Part shown: in pieces, positions 13,913 to 20,031 of the stretch
How positions within the stretch are numbered: the first letter of the stretch is position 1
Layout: every line of letters starts with the position of its first letter
IMG/VR virus record: IMGVR_UViG_3300006334_000200
Coordinates: 1 to 21,789 of that record
Source of the DNA: a virus
Strand: one strand, 5' to 3'
DNA: 21,789 bases
Translations under genes and position numbers: made by a program
The notes under the pieces: model-generated
Database searches by the model: none
What the model was told of the DNA's origin: nothing
Seen by the model: only the letters and a program-made list of their open reading frames with translations

Positions 13913-14031
13913 AAAAGAGACCACAGCTGCCCCGCATGCCTGTGGTCATCACCCCAGACCATGTGACACTTACAAATAGTGTCCACTGCTGTCCCAAATG
14001 TGGGCACAAATGGTCTACAATAGAAAAGTAA
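13900..14031 (+). CDS. Zinc-ribbon microprotein (43 aa)
   Basis: Starts MAKLKKRPQLPRMPVVITPD and ends with a CCPKCGHKW knuckle. One clear CPxCG pair is present with nearby His/Cys as possible extra ligands, and the N-terminus is basic. It overlaps the previous gene by 13 bases. Its second half contains dyad promoter F, so this DNA serves as both coding sequence and promoter for the next gene. Confidence 0.68.
   Translation: MAKLKKRPQLPRMPVVITPDHVTLTNSVHCCPKCGHKWSTIEK
13962..14021 (+). promoter_or_regulatory. Dyad promoter F (plus strand, inside a coding region)
   Basis: Plus strand: distal arm TGTGACACT (one base longer than usual), spacer TACAAATA, proximal arm GTGTCCAC (ending 13986), then 29 bases to TACAAT (14016-14021). 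No clear -35. It drives the gene at 14048 and is the only member fully inside an ORF. Confidence 0.62.
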
Positions 14032-14047
14032 ACAACCGAGGTAAACC

Positions 14048-14281
14048 TTGAAATTAAACTCAATCGCTAAGAACCAAACTGAAATCACCCTCTCAAACGG
14101 TGATCAAATATTCTTCAGTTACAGGACCCCAGTCGCATGTTATATTGCACGTAAGGGACGTTATGCAAGAACAGATGCCTGGTTCTCATCAACCACTACA
14201 AGACACATTAACAAGTGGTTAGGTAACGTTGAATACGACACAATCCCACAATCTGCACTAGACATGATCACCACAGGGTGA
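14048..14281 (+). CDS. Conserved phage protein (DUF8033-like), TTG start
   Basis: The TTG at 14048 is supported by CGAGG seven bases upstream; no ATG occurs in frame near the start. The protein has the pattern NGDQIFFSYRTPVACYI, then a Tyr/Arg stretch and TTTRHINKWL near residues 49-58, which I associate with a small phage family (DUF8033 type) of unknown role. It has its own dyad promoter and ends just before an intrinsic terminator, so it may be expressed at a higher level than its neighbours. Confidence 0.82.
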   Translation: MKLNSIAKNQTEITLSNGDQIFFSYRTPVACYIARKGRYARTDAWFSSTTTRHINKWLGNVEYDTIPQSALDMITTG

Positions 14282-14305
14282 TCATCTAGGTATCATTTGA
14301 TACAA

Positions 14306-14339
14306 CAAAACCCGCCAGGTCATCCTGTGCGGGTTTTTG
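14306..14339. terminator. Bidirectional intrinsic terminator
   Basis: Nine-base arms AAAACCCGC and GCGGGTTTT enclose an inner CAGG TCAT CCTG stem, followed by T-runs in both directions. It lies between the stop of the plus gene at 14281 and the stop of the minus gene at 14349, exactly where converging transcription should end. Confidence 0.9.
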
Positions 14340-14348
14340 TGGGTGCAA

Positions 14349-14543
14349 CTAGACAATAGGAACCTGGTAACACAATCCTTCCATAACAAACCGATCCGCG
14401 AGCTCGTAGAGTTCAGGATACTGCGTGATCAGATCCGTGTCGAGCAAGAACTGGACGATTTCAACAGTGTCCCTCGGATCCTGCGTCCCTTGGTGATACT
14501 CTGCTATAATATCCTTATAGTTCATTGAATTAATCACTTTCAT
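14349..14543 (-). CDS. Small helical protein (64 aa)
   Basis: Starts MKVINSMNYKDIIAEYHQGT and continues mostly helical and acidic (RDTVEIVQFLLDTDLITQYP, ELYELADRFVMEGLCYQV). The ATG overlaps the end of the preceding ORF by 14 bases. Last gene of the operon from dyad promoter C; the bidirectional terminator lies just past its stop. Function not recognised. Confidence 0.77.
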   Translation of the reverse strand: MKVINSMNYKDIIAEYHQGTQDPRDTVEIVQFLLDTDLITQYPELYELADRFVMEGLCYQVPIV

Positions 14544-14691
14544 AGTATTTATTCTTAGATTGGGACTTAATTCTCTTATTATTAGATATCATATCACTAT
14601 ATCCAGATCTCTCAAGATCCTCCAATTCGTTCATTTCTCTCATTTTCTGTGAGAATGACTCTTTTTTGTATCTTTTGCTACTTTTACCCAT
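14530..14691 (-). CDS. Small basic protein (53 aa)
   Basis: Starts MGKSSKRYKKESFSQKMREM and continues NELEDLERSGYSDMISNNKR, ending in a basic/acidic tail. AGGA lies right before the ATG, which is two bases after the previous stop. The basic N-terminus could contact nucleic acid. It has the look of a conserved T4-like cyanophage small protein from memory. Function unknown. Confidence 0.73.
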   Translation of the reverse strand: MGKSSKRYKKESFSQKMREMNELEDLERSGYSDMISNNKRIKSQSKNKYYESD

Positions 14692-14693
14692 TC

Positions 14694-14993
14694 CTATACT
14701 ATTTGAGATAAAGTACCACTTCTTACCAATTCGTTAAATCTCTTCCCTAATGAAATATGTTGTTCCTTTACAAACTTTTCTATCTCTTTCACAAATTCTG
14801 AGAGGTTCTCAGTATAATTGTAAAAGTATTCAGTATCTCTACCTTGGAATATTATACCCACTTTCCCATCTTTTATTTGGATCTGATTAATAGCTGTACT
14901 TATCTCAGCAATGTCAAAAACGACATCTTTTACCACTTTCCGCGACTTTCTGCGTTTTGTAGCAGTTTTTACCTTTTTCGCAGTTTCTGTCAT
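14694..14993 (-). CDS. Small protein with basic N-terminus and KTSC-like core (99 aa)
   Basis: The N-terminus is Lys/Arg-rich (KKVKTATKRRKSRKVVKD). A short alpha/beta core follows (STAINQIQIKDGKVGIIFQG then YFYNYTENLSEFVKEIEKF), which vaguely resembles KTSC-type domains that occur near nucleic-acid enzymes. That resemblance is weak. First gene after dyad promoter C; no classical ribosome site. Confidence 0.75.
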   Translation of the reverse strand: MTETAKKVKTATKRRKSRKVVKDVVFDIAEISTAINQIQIKDGKVGIIFQGRDTEYFYNYTENLSEFVKEIEKFVKEQHISLGKRFNELVRSGTLSQIV

Positions 14994-15018
14994 GTTTCGT
15001 TGTTTTCGTTATATTCTA

Positions 15019-15077
15019 ATTATATCAGACATTCTCGGAGAAATCAACCATAGTGGACAGAAATATTACTGGCACAC
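15019..15077 (-). promoter_or_regulatory. Dyad promoter C
   Basis: Minus strand: arm GTGTGCCAG, spacer TAATATTT, arm CTGTCCAC (15053-15077), then 28 bases to TATAAT (15019-15024). It also has a recognisable -35, TTGATT, 17 bases from the -10. It drives the three-gene operon from 14993. Confidence 0.75.
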
Positions 15078-15199
15078 TCTCGCTTGACTTTCGAGTGACC
15101 GCAGGCTTAGATGGAGAATCCTCCGCACATTCTGAAGGTATTCTGTACATATTCTAAGGTCACTCTATTCTCACTATAGAACGCTCAGATACATTTAAT
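15078..15199. other. Non-coding stretch with inverted and direct repeats
   Basis: No gene is apparent on either strand. It contains an eight-base inverted pair GAGTGACC and GGTCACTC (15093-15100 and 15158-15165), a small GGAG AATC CTCC stem, and at its left-to-right end a ten-base direct repeat ACATTTAATT (15191-15200 and 15203-15212). On plus, TTGACT (15084-15089) and TTAGAT (15107-15112) sit 17 bases apart, a weak promoter-like pair. Confidence 0.5.
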
Positions 15200-15406
15200 T
15201 TAACATTTAATTAAAGCATCATTTGTAGTCCCATGCTCTGAATAAGTAGAAGCATCGTCCAACAAAATAGTTAAATTCTTGAAAGGACCATAGAATGCCT
15301 TAGAGTTATCATAACTCCAAAAGTGCCCCTTCCGCGTCTTTTTGGTAACTATTGAGACTGACCCCATTGATGTTGAGATCACTGTCTTGTTTGCTTGGTT
15401 CCACAT
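15200..15406 (-). CDS. Small protein of unknown function (68 aa), overlapping its upstream gene
   Basis: The ATG start at 15406 gives MWNQANKTVISTSMGSVSIV; an internal ATG at 15367 would give 55 residues. The core VTKKTRKGHFWSYDNSKAFY then GPFKNLTILLDDA looks like a real folded phage protein. It overlaps the end of the 106-residue ORF by about 98 bases in another frame, a long overlap for this genome. No strong ribosome site. Function unknown. Confidence 0.62.
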   Translation of the reverse strand: MWNQANKTVISTSMGSVSIVTKKTRKGHFWSYDNSKAFYGPFKNLTILLDDASTYSEHGTTNDALIKC

Positions 15407-15629
15407 AGGACTTAATGAGTTTAACTGATGACCAGAGATGACGATAGATCAGTATGTTCACTGCTCGTACTGTACCCTCTGTTCCTTCTATTGTTAAAGT
15501 AAAGTATGATGATGGTGTATGGTTATGTATGTGAGACTTAGTTGCTATACAAATACAATTTACATAGCCACGATACCCATCTACTTCCACTAAATCCTTT
15601 GCTTTGAACTGTAGTGGCATAGCATCCAT
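15309..15629 (-). CDS. Small protein of unknown function (106 aa)
   Basis: Starts MDAMPLQFKAKDLVEVDGYR; the first ~70 residues (GYVNCICIATKSHIHNHTPS, SYFTLTIEGTEGTVRAVNIL) look like an SH3-like or small beta barrel, common in cyanophage accessory proteins as I recall. The last ~35 residues lie in the overlap with the next ORF and may be a frame extension rather than conserved. A TCTAAATA octamer ends 14 bases before the ATG. An alternative start is ATG at the fourth codon. Confidence 0.68.
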   Translation of the reverse strand: MDAMPLQFKAKDLVEVDGYRGYVNCICIATKSHIHNHTPSSYFTLTIEGTEGTVRAVNILIYRHLWSSVKLIKSYVEPSKQDSDLNINGVSLNSYQKDAEGALLEL

Positions 15630-15643
15630 ATCAATACTGACTC

Positions 15644-15651
15644 TATTTAGA
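15644..15651 (-). promoter_or_regulatory. Possible late promoter (TCTAAATA)
   Basis: The octamer TCTAAATA is one base from NATAAATA and ends 14 bases before an ATG, almost the same spacing as the exact octamer at 7890-7897. It would allow late expression of the gene at 15629. Confidence 0.4.
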
Positions 15652-15661
15652 TTGGGTGCGA

Positions 15662-15695
15662 GAAAACAAAACGTACACGAAGGTAGTTTGTTTTC
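15662..15695. terminator. AT-rich stem-loop after the helicase/oxygenase operon
   Basis: Perfect nine-base arms GAAAACAAA and TTTGTTTTC enclose a 16-base loop. It lies 24 bases past the 2OG-oxygenase stop. The stem is AT-rich, but the minus side ends in GTTTTGTTTTC, so weak termination is possible. Confidence 0.4.
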
Positions 15696-15718
15696 CCTAC
15701 GAATAGTATAGCATATGA

Positions 15719-16363
15719 TTAGAGTCCTGACAAGGGCTTTATGACACTTTGTTTACTGTCACCCTTGTTACTCTTTGTTAACCATCCAAGTGGTATATTA
15801 TCCATATCTACTGTCATATTGAATGAGGCTACAGTTCTCTGTACATCACTCTCATTCAACTGTGTGTAATGTAGTATGAATGATGGGAATAGCACGAGAT
15901 CTCCTTCCTCTACCTCTGGCATATAGTTTAATTGCATTCCAGTAACAAAATGATTGAAGGGAGATACAAATACAGTGCTTGTATGTACTGTTGGGTCATA
16001 CTCAATGTAGAGTACTGCTGACCATCCTCCATGTCCATGTGTATGTGGTGGATGATGGTTCTTATATAATGCTCTCTCGAACCATGCTCTCACTATTTGT
16101 GGGTCAGCATTGAGGTCATGTGCGAACCACTCCATTTCTTCCTTGAGTAGTTCACGTATACGATTCAGATAGTTAGGAGTATCATATAGTCCCATCTGAT
16201 GCTCTGCTGTCAGTGTGTCATACTCTCCATAGTCTGAGTACACTGATTCCTCACCCATAGTCAATGTCTGTTCATTGAGTAGAGCGAGGAAGTCCTGTTT
16301 CTTCTGTTTCCAATTAGTACACCTATACTTAACGATAGGTATACTAAACATGTTCTCAATCAT
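15719..16363 (-). CDS. 2OG-Fe(II) oxygenase superfamily protein
   Basis: I start at ATG 16363 (MIENMFSIPIVKYRC), one base after the helicase stop, giving 214 residues. The C-terminal half shows the double-stranded beta-helix pattern of phage 2OG-Fe(II) oxygenases: a His cluster PHTHGHGGWSAVLYI (H107, H109, H111), a distal His in LFPSFILHYT (H165), and Arg176 with SFN at 180-182 for 2-oxoglutarate. These enzymes hydroxylate protein or nucleic-acid substrates using Fe(II), O2 and 2-oxoglutarate; many T4-like cyanophages carry several, mostly with unknown substrates. It shares a transcript with the helicase. The exact acidic iron ligand is not certain from sequence alone. Confidence 0.8.
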   Translation of the reverse strand: MIENMFSIPIVKYRCTNWKQKKQDFLALLNEQTLTMGEESVYSDYGEYDTLTAEHQMGLYDTPNYLNRIRELLKEEMEWFAHDLNADPQIVRAWFERALYKNHHPPHTHGHGGWSAVLYIEYDPTVHTSTVFVSPFNHFVTGMQLNYMPEVEEGDLVLFPSFILHYTQLNESDVQRTVASFNMTVDMDNIPLGWLTKSNKGDSKQSVIKPLSGL

Positions 16364-16364
16364 A

Positions 16365-17087
16365 TTAAATCCATGCGGTTGCGGGTCTACCCTTAGTGAA
16401 GATAGTATCAACTGTTGCCTGTACTCTCTTGGCAGTTGCCTTACCATAGTTAGAGTATACTGGTATACTTATAAACCCTGTTGGTTTACGATAGTTGTGA
16501 TAAGCACGAGGTTGTAGTGTACCATCACTCACTCTCTGTCTATCCTGTGTGTCAAGTCTGATTACACGTCCGATAGTCTGTGCCATTTCAACTGTCGATA
16601 GGTTACGTAACAGTACAACATTTGTCAGACCATGTACATTGATACCTTCTGACAATATACTGTAATGAAACAGTACGAACTTCTGACCAGTATTACTGAA
16701 GTTATCAAGTGTCTCAAAGAATACTGTACGTGATACCTTCTTACCATTGATGATAGCACCATGCTTAGATGTAATTGTCATGACATTATAGTCTGATTGA
16801 CGTAACTCACGGAATAGATCTGTGAATGCCATCATAGCATTGATAATACGTGCTGACGGTGCTGATACTAAAACTCTCTCAGCATCATCTGCCTGTATGA
16901 CTCTCAATACTGTCTCAGCATCAATGTCTGCTACCTCTTCACGTGTTCTTACAGTGTCCACTGTGTGTACATTTACTGTCGGAGGTATGATAGCACCACA
17001 ATCAAGTAACTCGTCGGCACTCACTGTGATTAAGTTGTTACCATATACATCAACATTATTCATGCCACGCTCGTGCTTTGCTGACAT
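16365..17087 (-). CDS. SF2 helicase, C-terminal half (separated by a frameshift)
   Basis: This frame holds the second RecA-like domain of an SF2 helicase. Visible parts are VLVSAPSARIINAM, KFVLFHYSILSEGINVHGL (motif V region) and VEMAQTIGRVIRLD, a textbook motif VI with QxxGRxxR. The listed start is ATG 17087 (MSAKHERG), but the frame is open back to 17135 and there encodes RKYFFTATPK, i.e. motif III, which belongs to the same enzyme. So this is the second part of one gene with 17060-17599. Its stop is one base from the oxygenase ATG. A separately translated half would lack ATP-binding motifs. Confidence 0.85.
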   Translation of the reverse strand: MSAKHERGMNNVDVYGNNLITVSADELLDCGAIIPPTVNVHTVDTVRTREEVADIDAETVLRVIQADDAERVLVSAPSARIINAMMAFTDLFRELRQSDYNVMTITSKHGAIINGKKVSRTVFFETLDNFSNTGQKFVLFHYSILSEGINVHGLTNVVLLRNLSTVEMAQTIGRVIRLDTQDRQRVSDGTLQPRAYHNYRKPTGFISIPVYSNYGKATAKRVQATVDTIFTKGRPATAWI

Positions 17088-17599
17088 TTTAGGTGTAGCA
17101 GTGAAGAAATACTTACGTCTGCCTGTGATGCGACCTCACTTGTAGCCTCAAAAAAATTGCGTTGCGTAGTGTTGTGTGCTTCGTCACAATAGAAAGTGTC
17201 TACGAAAAACTCGTTATTTGCTATCTTGTGAAGACTATGATATGTAGTGAATAGTATTACATGAGCACCGAATGTATGAGCACTGCTTACAAACTTCATG
17301 ATGTCCTGCTGTGAGGTCACTGAATAGAATGGAGAGTCACCACTGTGTACACTACCAATCTTGTAGTTAGATACACTGTTGAGTATCTCATTGAACTCAT
17401 TCGCAAGTTGTAGTGCTAGCATAATACGTGGAGCAGCAACTACAGTAAGTGTAGGATAGTCACTCTGAACTAACTGAGTACGTAAGTCCTCAATCATACA
17501 AATAGTCTTACCACCACCAGTAGGAATATACACTGTACCATGCTCATTCGCATATAGTGCGTCGATAGTTCTCTCTTGATGTGGTCTGAGTGATAACAT
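17060..17599 (-). CDS. SF2 helicase, N-terminal half (frameshifted)
   Basis: I start at ATG 17599 (MLSLRPHQERTIDAL), with AAGGA four bases upstream and TATAAT 22 bases away. Residues 26-32 are PTGGGKT (Walker A), residues 139-142 DEAH (Walker B), followed by NTTQRNFFEATSEVASQAD. After the GAC codon for that last Asp (17117-17119) the frame loses family similarity and stops at 17060. Adding one base there would join it to RKYFFTATPK in the other frame, giving a single helicase of ~420 residues, similar in type to short UvsW/ResIII-like phage helicases. It is either a true indel pseudogene or a sequencing/assembly error. Confidence 0.85.
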   Translation of the reverse strand: MLSLRPHQERTIDALYANEHGTVYIPTGGGKTICMIEDLRTQLVQSDYPTLTVVAAPRIMLALQLANEFNEILNSVSNYKIGSVHSGDSPFYSVTSQQDIMKFVSSAHTFGAHVILFTTYHSLHKIANNEFFVDTFYCDEAHNTTQRNFFEATSEVASQADVSISSLLHLKCQQSTSVA

Positions 17600-17620
17600 A
17601 GCATCCTTGTTGTTATCACT

Positions 17621-17680
17621 ATTATAATGTAATTTGATAGTCAATTCATGTCCTAGTGTACACTTATTCTATTGTCACAA
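17621..17680 (-). promoter_or_regulatory. Dyad promoter H
   Basis: Minus strand: arm TTGTGACAA, spacer TAGAATAA, arm GTGTACAC (17656-17680), then 29 bases to TATAAT (17621-17626). TTGACT occurs 12 bases from the -10, too near for a normal -35. It drives the helicase/oxygenase operon and overlaps the 3' end of the metallopeptidase gene. Confidence 0.7.
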
Positions 17681-18107
17681 CACCTTCGTAGATTGCTCTG
17701 TTAGCAATATATCTCTCCCATGCTCTCGCATCTATCTCCCATGGTTCATCCCAATACTTAGTGAAGGGAGACACCACTTTCTTATTCCATGTACTACTAC
17801 CATCTGCCTTCTGTTTCCACTCTCCCTTGACACGTTGTTTCACGTGTACCATTTCATGTGCGAGTGTGACTAGGTAATCCCATTTACTGAGACCATAGTG
17901 TACATGTATTTCAAAGAACCGAGGACGTGTAGCACTGTCCAGACATAGCATCTGACCGTACATACATTCTCTCTTTAATCCCTTGGTTACAACATGGAAG
18001 TCAAGTTTATACCGTTTGCCGATATACTTGTCCACGAACCAATCAATGAAGGAGTCTGTGATAGTGACTCTGCGATGATGACCCGAATAGAAGATAGAGT
18101 GAGACAT
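17664..18107 (-). CDS. SprT-like zinc metallopeptidase
   Basis: I start at ATG 18107 (MSHSIFYSGHHRR), 147 residues; an upstream TTG at 18125 is less likely. The zinc site is in LAHEMVHVKQ (H84, E85, H88), the HExxH of gluzincin/SprT-like peptidases, and a probable third ligand Glu lies in EPWEIDARAWE. A preceding beta strand (FFEIHVHYG) matches the SprT layout. Phage proteins of this type are not assigned a substrate; DNA-protein crosslink or host-protein processing is possible. It follows the small ORF at 18156-18308 and is followed by dyad promoter H. Confidence 0.85.
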   Translation of the reverse strand: MSHSIFYSGHHRRVTITDSFIDWFVDKYIGKRYKLDFHVVTKGLKRECMYGQMLCLDSATRPRFFEIHVHYGLSKWDYLVTLAHEMVHVKQRVKGEWKQKADGSSTWNKKVVSPFTKYWDEPWEIDARAWERYIANRAIYEGVVTIE

Positions 18108-18155
18108 AACCAGTGTAAAAACCAAATAAAAGAAACGACGAATGCTAACCTCATA

Positions 18156-18308
18156 TTACTCTTCATACTCCCCCTTCAATATAACTAACTTTCTATACAA
18201 CTCGACCCCATCAATGTCCTTGGGTTCCTCTGCTTCCATCATTAGACCAAGCAGATAGTCTATTTCAGCAGACTCAAGTGGTCTTCTGATTATCATAGGT
18301 GTGATCAT
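18156..18308 (-). CDS. Small protein of unknown function (50 aa)
   Basis: Starts MITPMIIRRPLESAEIDYLL and has an acidic Met/Glu-rich middle (GLMMEAEEPKDIDGVELYRK). GAGGA seven bases before the ATG is one of the best ribosome sites in the window, and it lies 13 bases after the methyltransferase stop. It probably belongs to the same operon. Family not recognised. Confidence 0.77.
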   Translation of the reverse strand: MITPMIIRRPLESAEIDYLLGLMMEAEEPKDIDGVELYRKLVILKGEYEE

Positions 18309-18321
18309 AATAAAATCCTCG

Positions 18322-19209
18322 TTAGTTTAATTGTAACGTATTAAAGTCCAGTGGTGTGAACTCAGTGGGCACTTCGGCAACCGAACACCTCTCTTCTGCT
18401 ATTCTAACATACTCTGGTTGTTTTTCAATACCTATGAATGACCTCTCTGTTGGTAGAGTTGCCACTCCTGTAGTTCCTGACCCGCAGAATGGGTCGAGTA
18501 CAGTTCCCTTCTCAGGGCAATAGATCTTAACCAACCACTCCATCAATGCTACTGGTTTAACAGTAGGATGATCATTGTTCTCTCCCTTCTCCTTACGTGT
18601 AGCACGTGGAGCATAGAAATACTTTTGGTGCTCAGGTAATACATTACCCACTATGTTGCTTGGGTATCTGCCTTTTGGATTAGCATCTACCTTACCAAAC
18701 TCCTTCTGTGTGCCTGTTGTCTTACCATCCTTACCGAATGTCCTACGCTTGACACCTCCTGCTACCCATCCTGTTGGTGGTTTACCATCCCAAGGTACAC
18801 GTGCGTCCTCTATATTGATCTTACCCACACCATACTTGGCATAGTTCTGTTCAATACTACCTTCACATGGTCTCTGTGCTACCACAATAGGTTCATGTGC
18901 GGGTTTGAGTCTGTTAGTCTTAGGCATCTTGGTAGTTACCATCCACATGATCTGATCTTTGATCTCAAATCCTGCGTCCTCAACTGCCACTGCCATCCTA
19001 TGATATAGTTGTGGACTACAAAACGATAGCAAAAAAGCACCAGGTTTCATTGTCCTGTATACTTCTTGCCATAGTTCTACTGTAGGTACACTGTAGTCCC
19101 AGTGTTCCATACCCATACCATATGGAGGGTCAGTGATACAACAATCAAATGAGTGGTCATCCCACCCATCTAACTCTGCCTTGGCATCATTTGAAGAAAT
19201 TAAATACAT
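18322..19209 (-). CDS. Beta-class DNA methyltransferase (N6-A or N4-C), partner of the nuclease-like gene
   Basis: I start at ATG 19209 (MYLISSNDAKAELDGW), which lies in the end of the upstream nuclease-like gene. Motif IV DPPYG is at residues 27-31, a HEP..AQRP target-recognition-type region follows, and the AdoMet-binding motif I DPFCGSGTT is at 239-247. The order IV then I defines the beta class of amino-methyltransferases, which add methyl to adenine N6 or cytosine N4. DPPY leans towards adenine but is not decisive. The immediately upstream gene is a PD-(D/E)XK candidate, so it may protect phage DNA from that enzyme or from host restriction. Confidence 0.93.
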   Translation of the reverse strand: MYLISSNDAKAELDGWDDHSFDCCITDPPYGMGMEHWDYSVPTVELWQEVYRTMKPGAFLLSFCSPQLYHRMAVAVEDAGFEIKDQIMWMVTTKMPKTNRLKPAHEPIVVAQRPCEGSIEQNYAKYGVGKINIEDARVPWDGKPPTGWVAGGVKRRTFGKDGKTTGTQKEFGKVDANPKGRYPSNIVGNVLPEHQKYFYAPRATRKEKGENNDHPTVKPVALMEWLVKIYCPEKGTVLDPFCGSGTTGVATLPTERSFIGIEKQPEYVRIAEERCSVAEVPTEFTPLDFNTLQLN

Positions 19210-19756
19210 TCTGTTCGCATGTAGTTCTGTCCTTATGTGTAAAGTAATCAGTATATTCTGACGTACCACTCTGTATGTACATCTCTCTTAGATAGAAATC
19301 AAATCCTCTATCATCCTGCCACTCTGGTAGTGCTTGATAACGTACGAGTACATCTTTCATTTCTAATAACATTCTATCATATAATTCTCTCTTGTCCAAG
19401 GTGAGTATGTCATCACCCCAAAACAATGTAGTCTCATTGTATTTCTGACTTGTGAATACATATAAACCATCTGCGTGTGGTCTCCCACTGTTGTACATTG
19501 GTTTAGCATTCTTGTTAGATTTACACTCTAGGTTAATAATACCCCATCGTGTAGGTATTTCATAGTCAGGATAGTTCTGAGTACCATTGGGTTGATAGGT
19601 ATAATGTATACCATACTCGTCTAGTATCTCTCCAATTCTCTTTTCATGGTCATCACCATTTGCCCAAGGTAGATTCTTGAATCGAGTCAAGAGATCTACC
19701 ATACGGTTACCATCTAGCATAGGTGTTGTACCACCTACATTGTTTAGTTTCATCAT
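19187..19756 (-). CDS. PD-(D/E)XK restriction-endonuclease-like protein
   Basis: A 189-residue protein with the nuclease core in order: Glu38 in HEKRIGEIL, PD at 63-64 (NYPDYEIP), a strand, then ECK at 77-79 in IINLECKSNKNAKP. PD-x12-ExK with a basic tail after the Lys is classical for type II endonucleases. Downstream, GRPHADGLYVFTSQKYNETT resembles conserved stretches of some such enzymes, though I cannot name the family. The gene overlaps a DNA methyltransferase by 23 bases, the gene pair arrangement of a type II system. It could attack unmodified host or rival phage DNA. Specificity and activity are inferences. The start overlaps the upstream stop as ATGATGA. Confidence 0.75.
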   Translation of the reverse strand: MMKLNNVGGTTPMLDGNRMVDLLTRFKNLPWANGDDHEKRIGEILDEYGIHYTYQPNGTQNYPDYEIPTRWGIINLECKSNKNAKPMYNSGRPHADGLYVFTSQKYNETTLFWGDDILTLDKRELYDRMLLEMKDVLVRYQALPEWQDDRGFDFYLREMYIQSGTSEYTDYFTHKDRTTCEQNVFNFFK

Positions 19757-20031
19757 GAGTATGGACTCACAATAGTATCTCCCTTACGTGGATATGCTGC
19801 CACCTCTGGGTCTGGGTCTAACCACTTGACATACTCTCTGTCTTCAATACAACAATCTAGTTGTGCTTGACTATCGAGATAATACATGTCGTAGTATCTC
19901 TTTTGTATGTCATTGAACTTTTGGATACGGAAGTCAGGTGCTCCGTTCTCCTCTAGTAGTCCTTTTTGTACGAAGCGATAAGGATAACGCTCTAAGATTA
20001 CTTCAGTTTTAGTCACGTGTTTTACCTCCAT
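19753..20031 (-). CDS. Small protein of unknown function (92 aa)
   Basis: Starts MEVKHVTKTEVILERYPYRF and includes DFRIQKFNDIQKRYYDMYYL, ending VAAYPRKGDTIVSPYS. It is alpha/beta in appearance with many Tyr. The ATG abuts the preceding stop (TAAATG) and its own stop overlaps the nuclease-like start. This position between a promoter-proximal gene and the nuclease makes it a candidate controller or immunity-type partner, but nothing in its sequence shows that. Confidence 0.77.
   Translation of the reverse strand: MEVKHVTKTEVILERYPYRFVQKGLLEENGAPDFRIQKFNDIQKRYYDMYYLDSQAQLDCCIEDREYVKWLDPDPEVAAYPRKGDTIVSPYS

Noticed and set aside
14546-14553. AATAAATA late-promoter match upstream of the gene at 14543
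   Set aside because: It ends only two bases before the ATG, so the start of transcription would fall inside the gene; it also lies within the coding end of the ORF at 14530-14691.
15084-15112. Plus-strand promoter TTGACT-17-TTAGAT as a confident feature
   Set aside because: The -10 matches the consensus poorly and no gene follows on plus; kept only as part of the finding on the non-coding stretch.
17150-17156. Run of seven T (minus strand) as a programmed frameshift site in the helicase
   Set aside because: A -1 slip there meets TGA at once, and a +1 slip meets TAA after 11 codons; only an indel near 17116-17119 joins the two halves.
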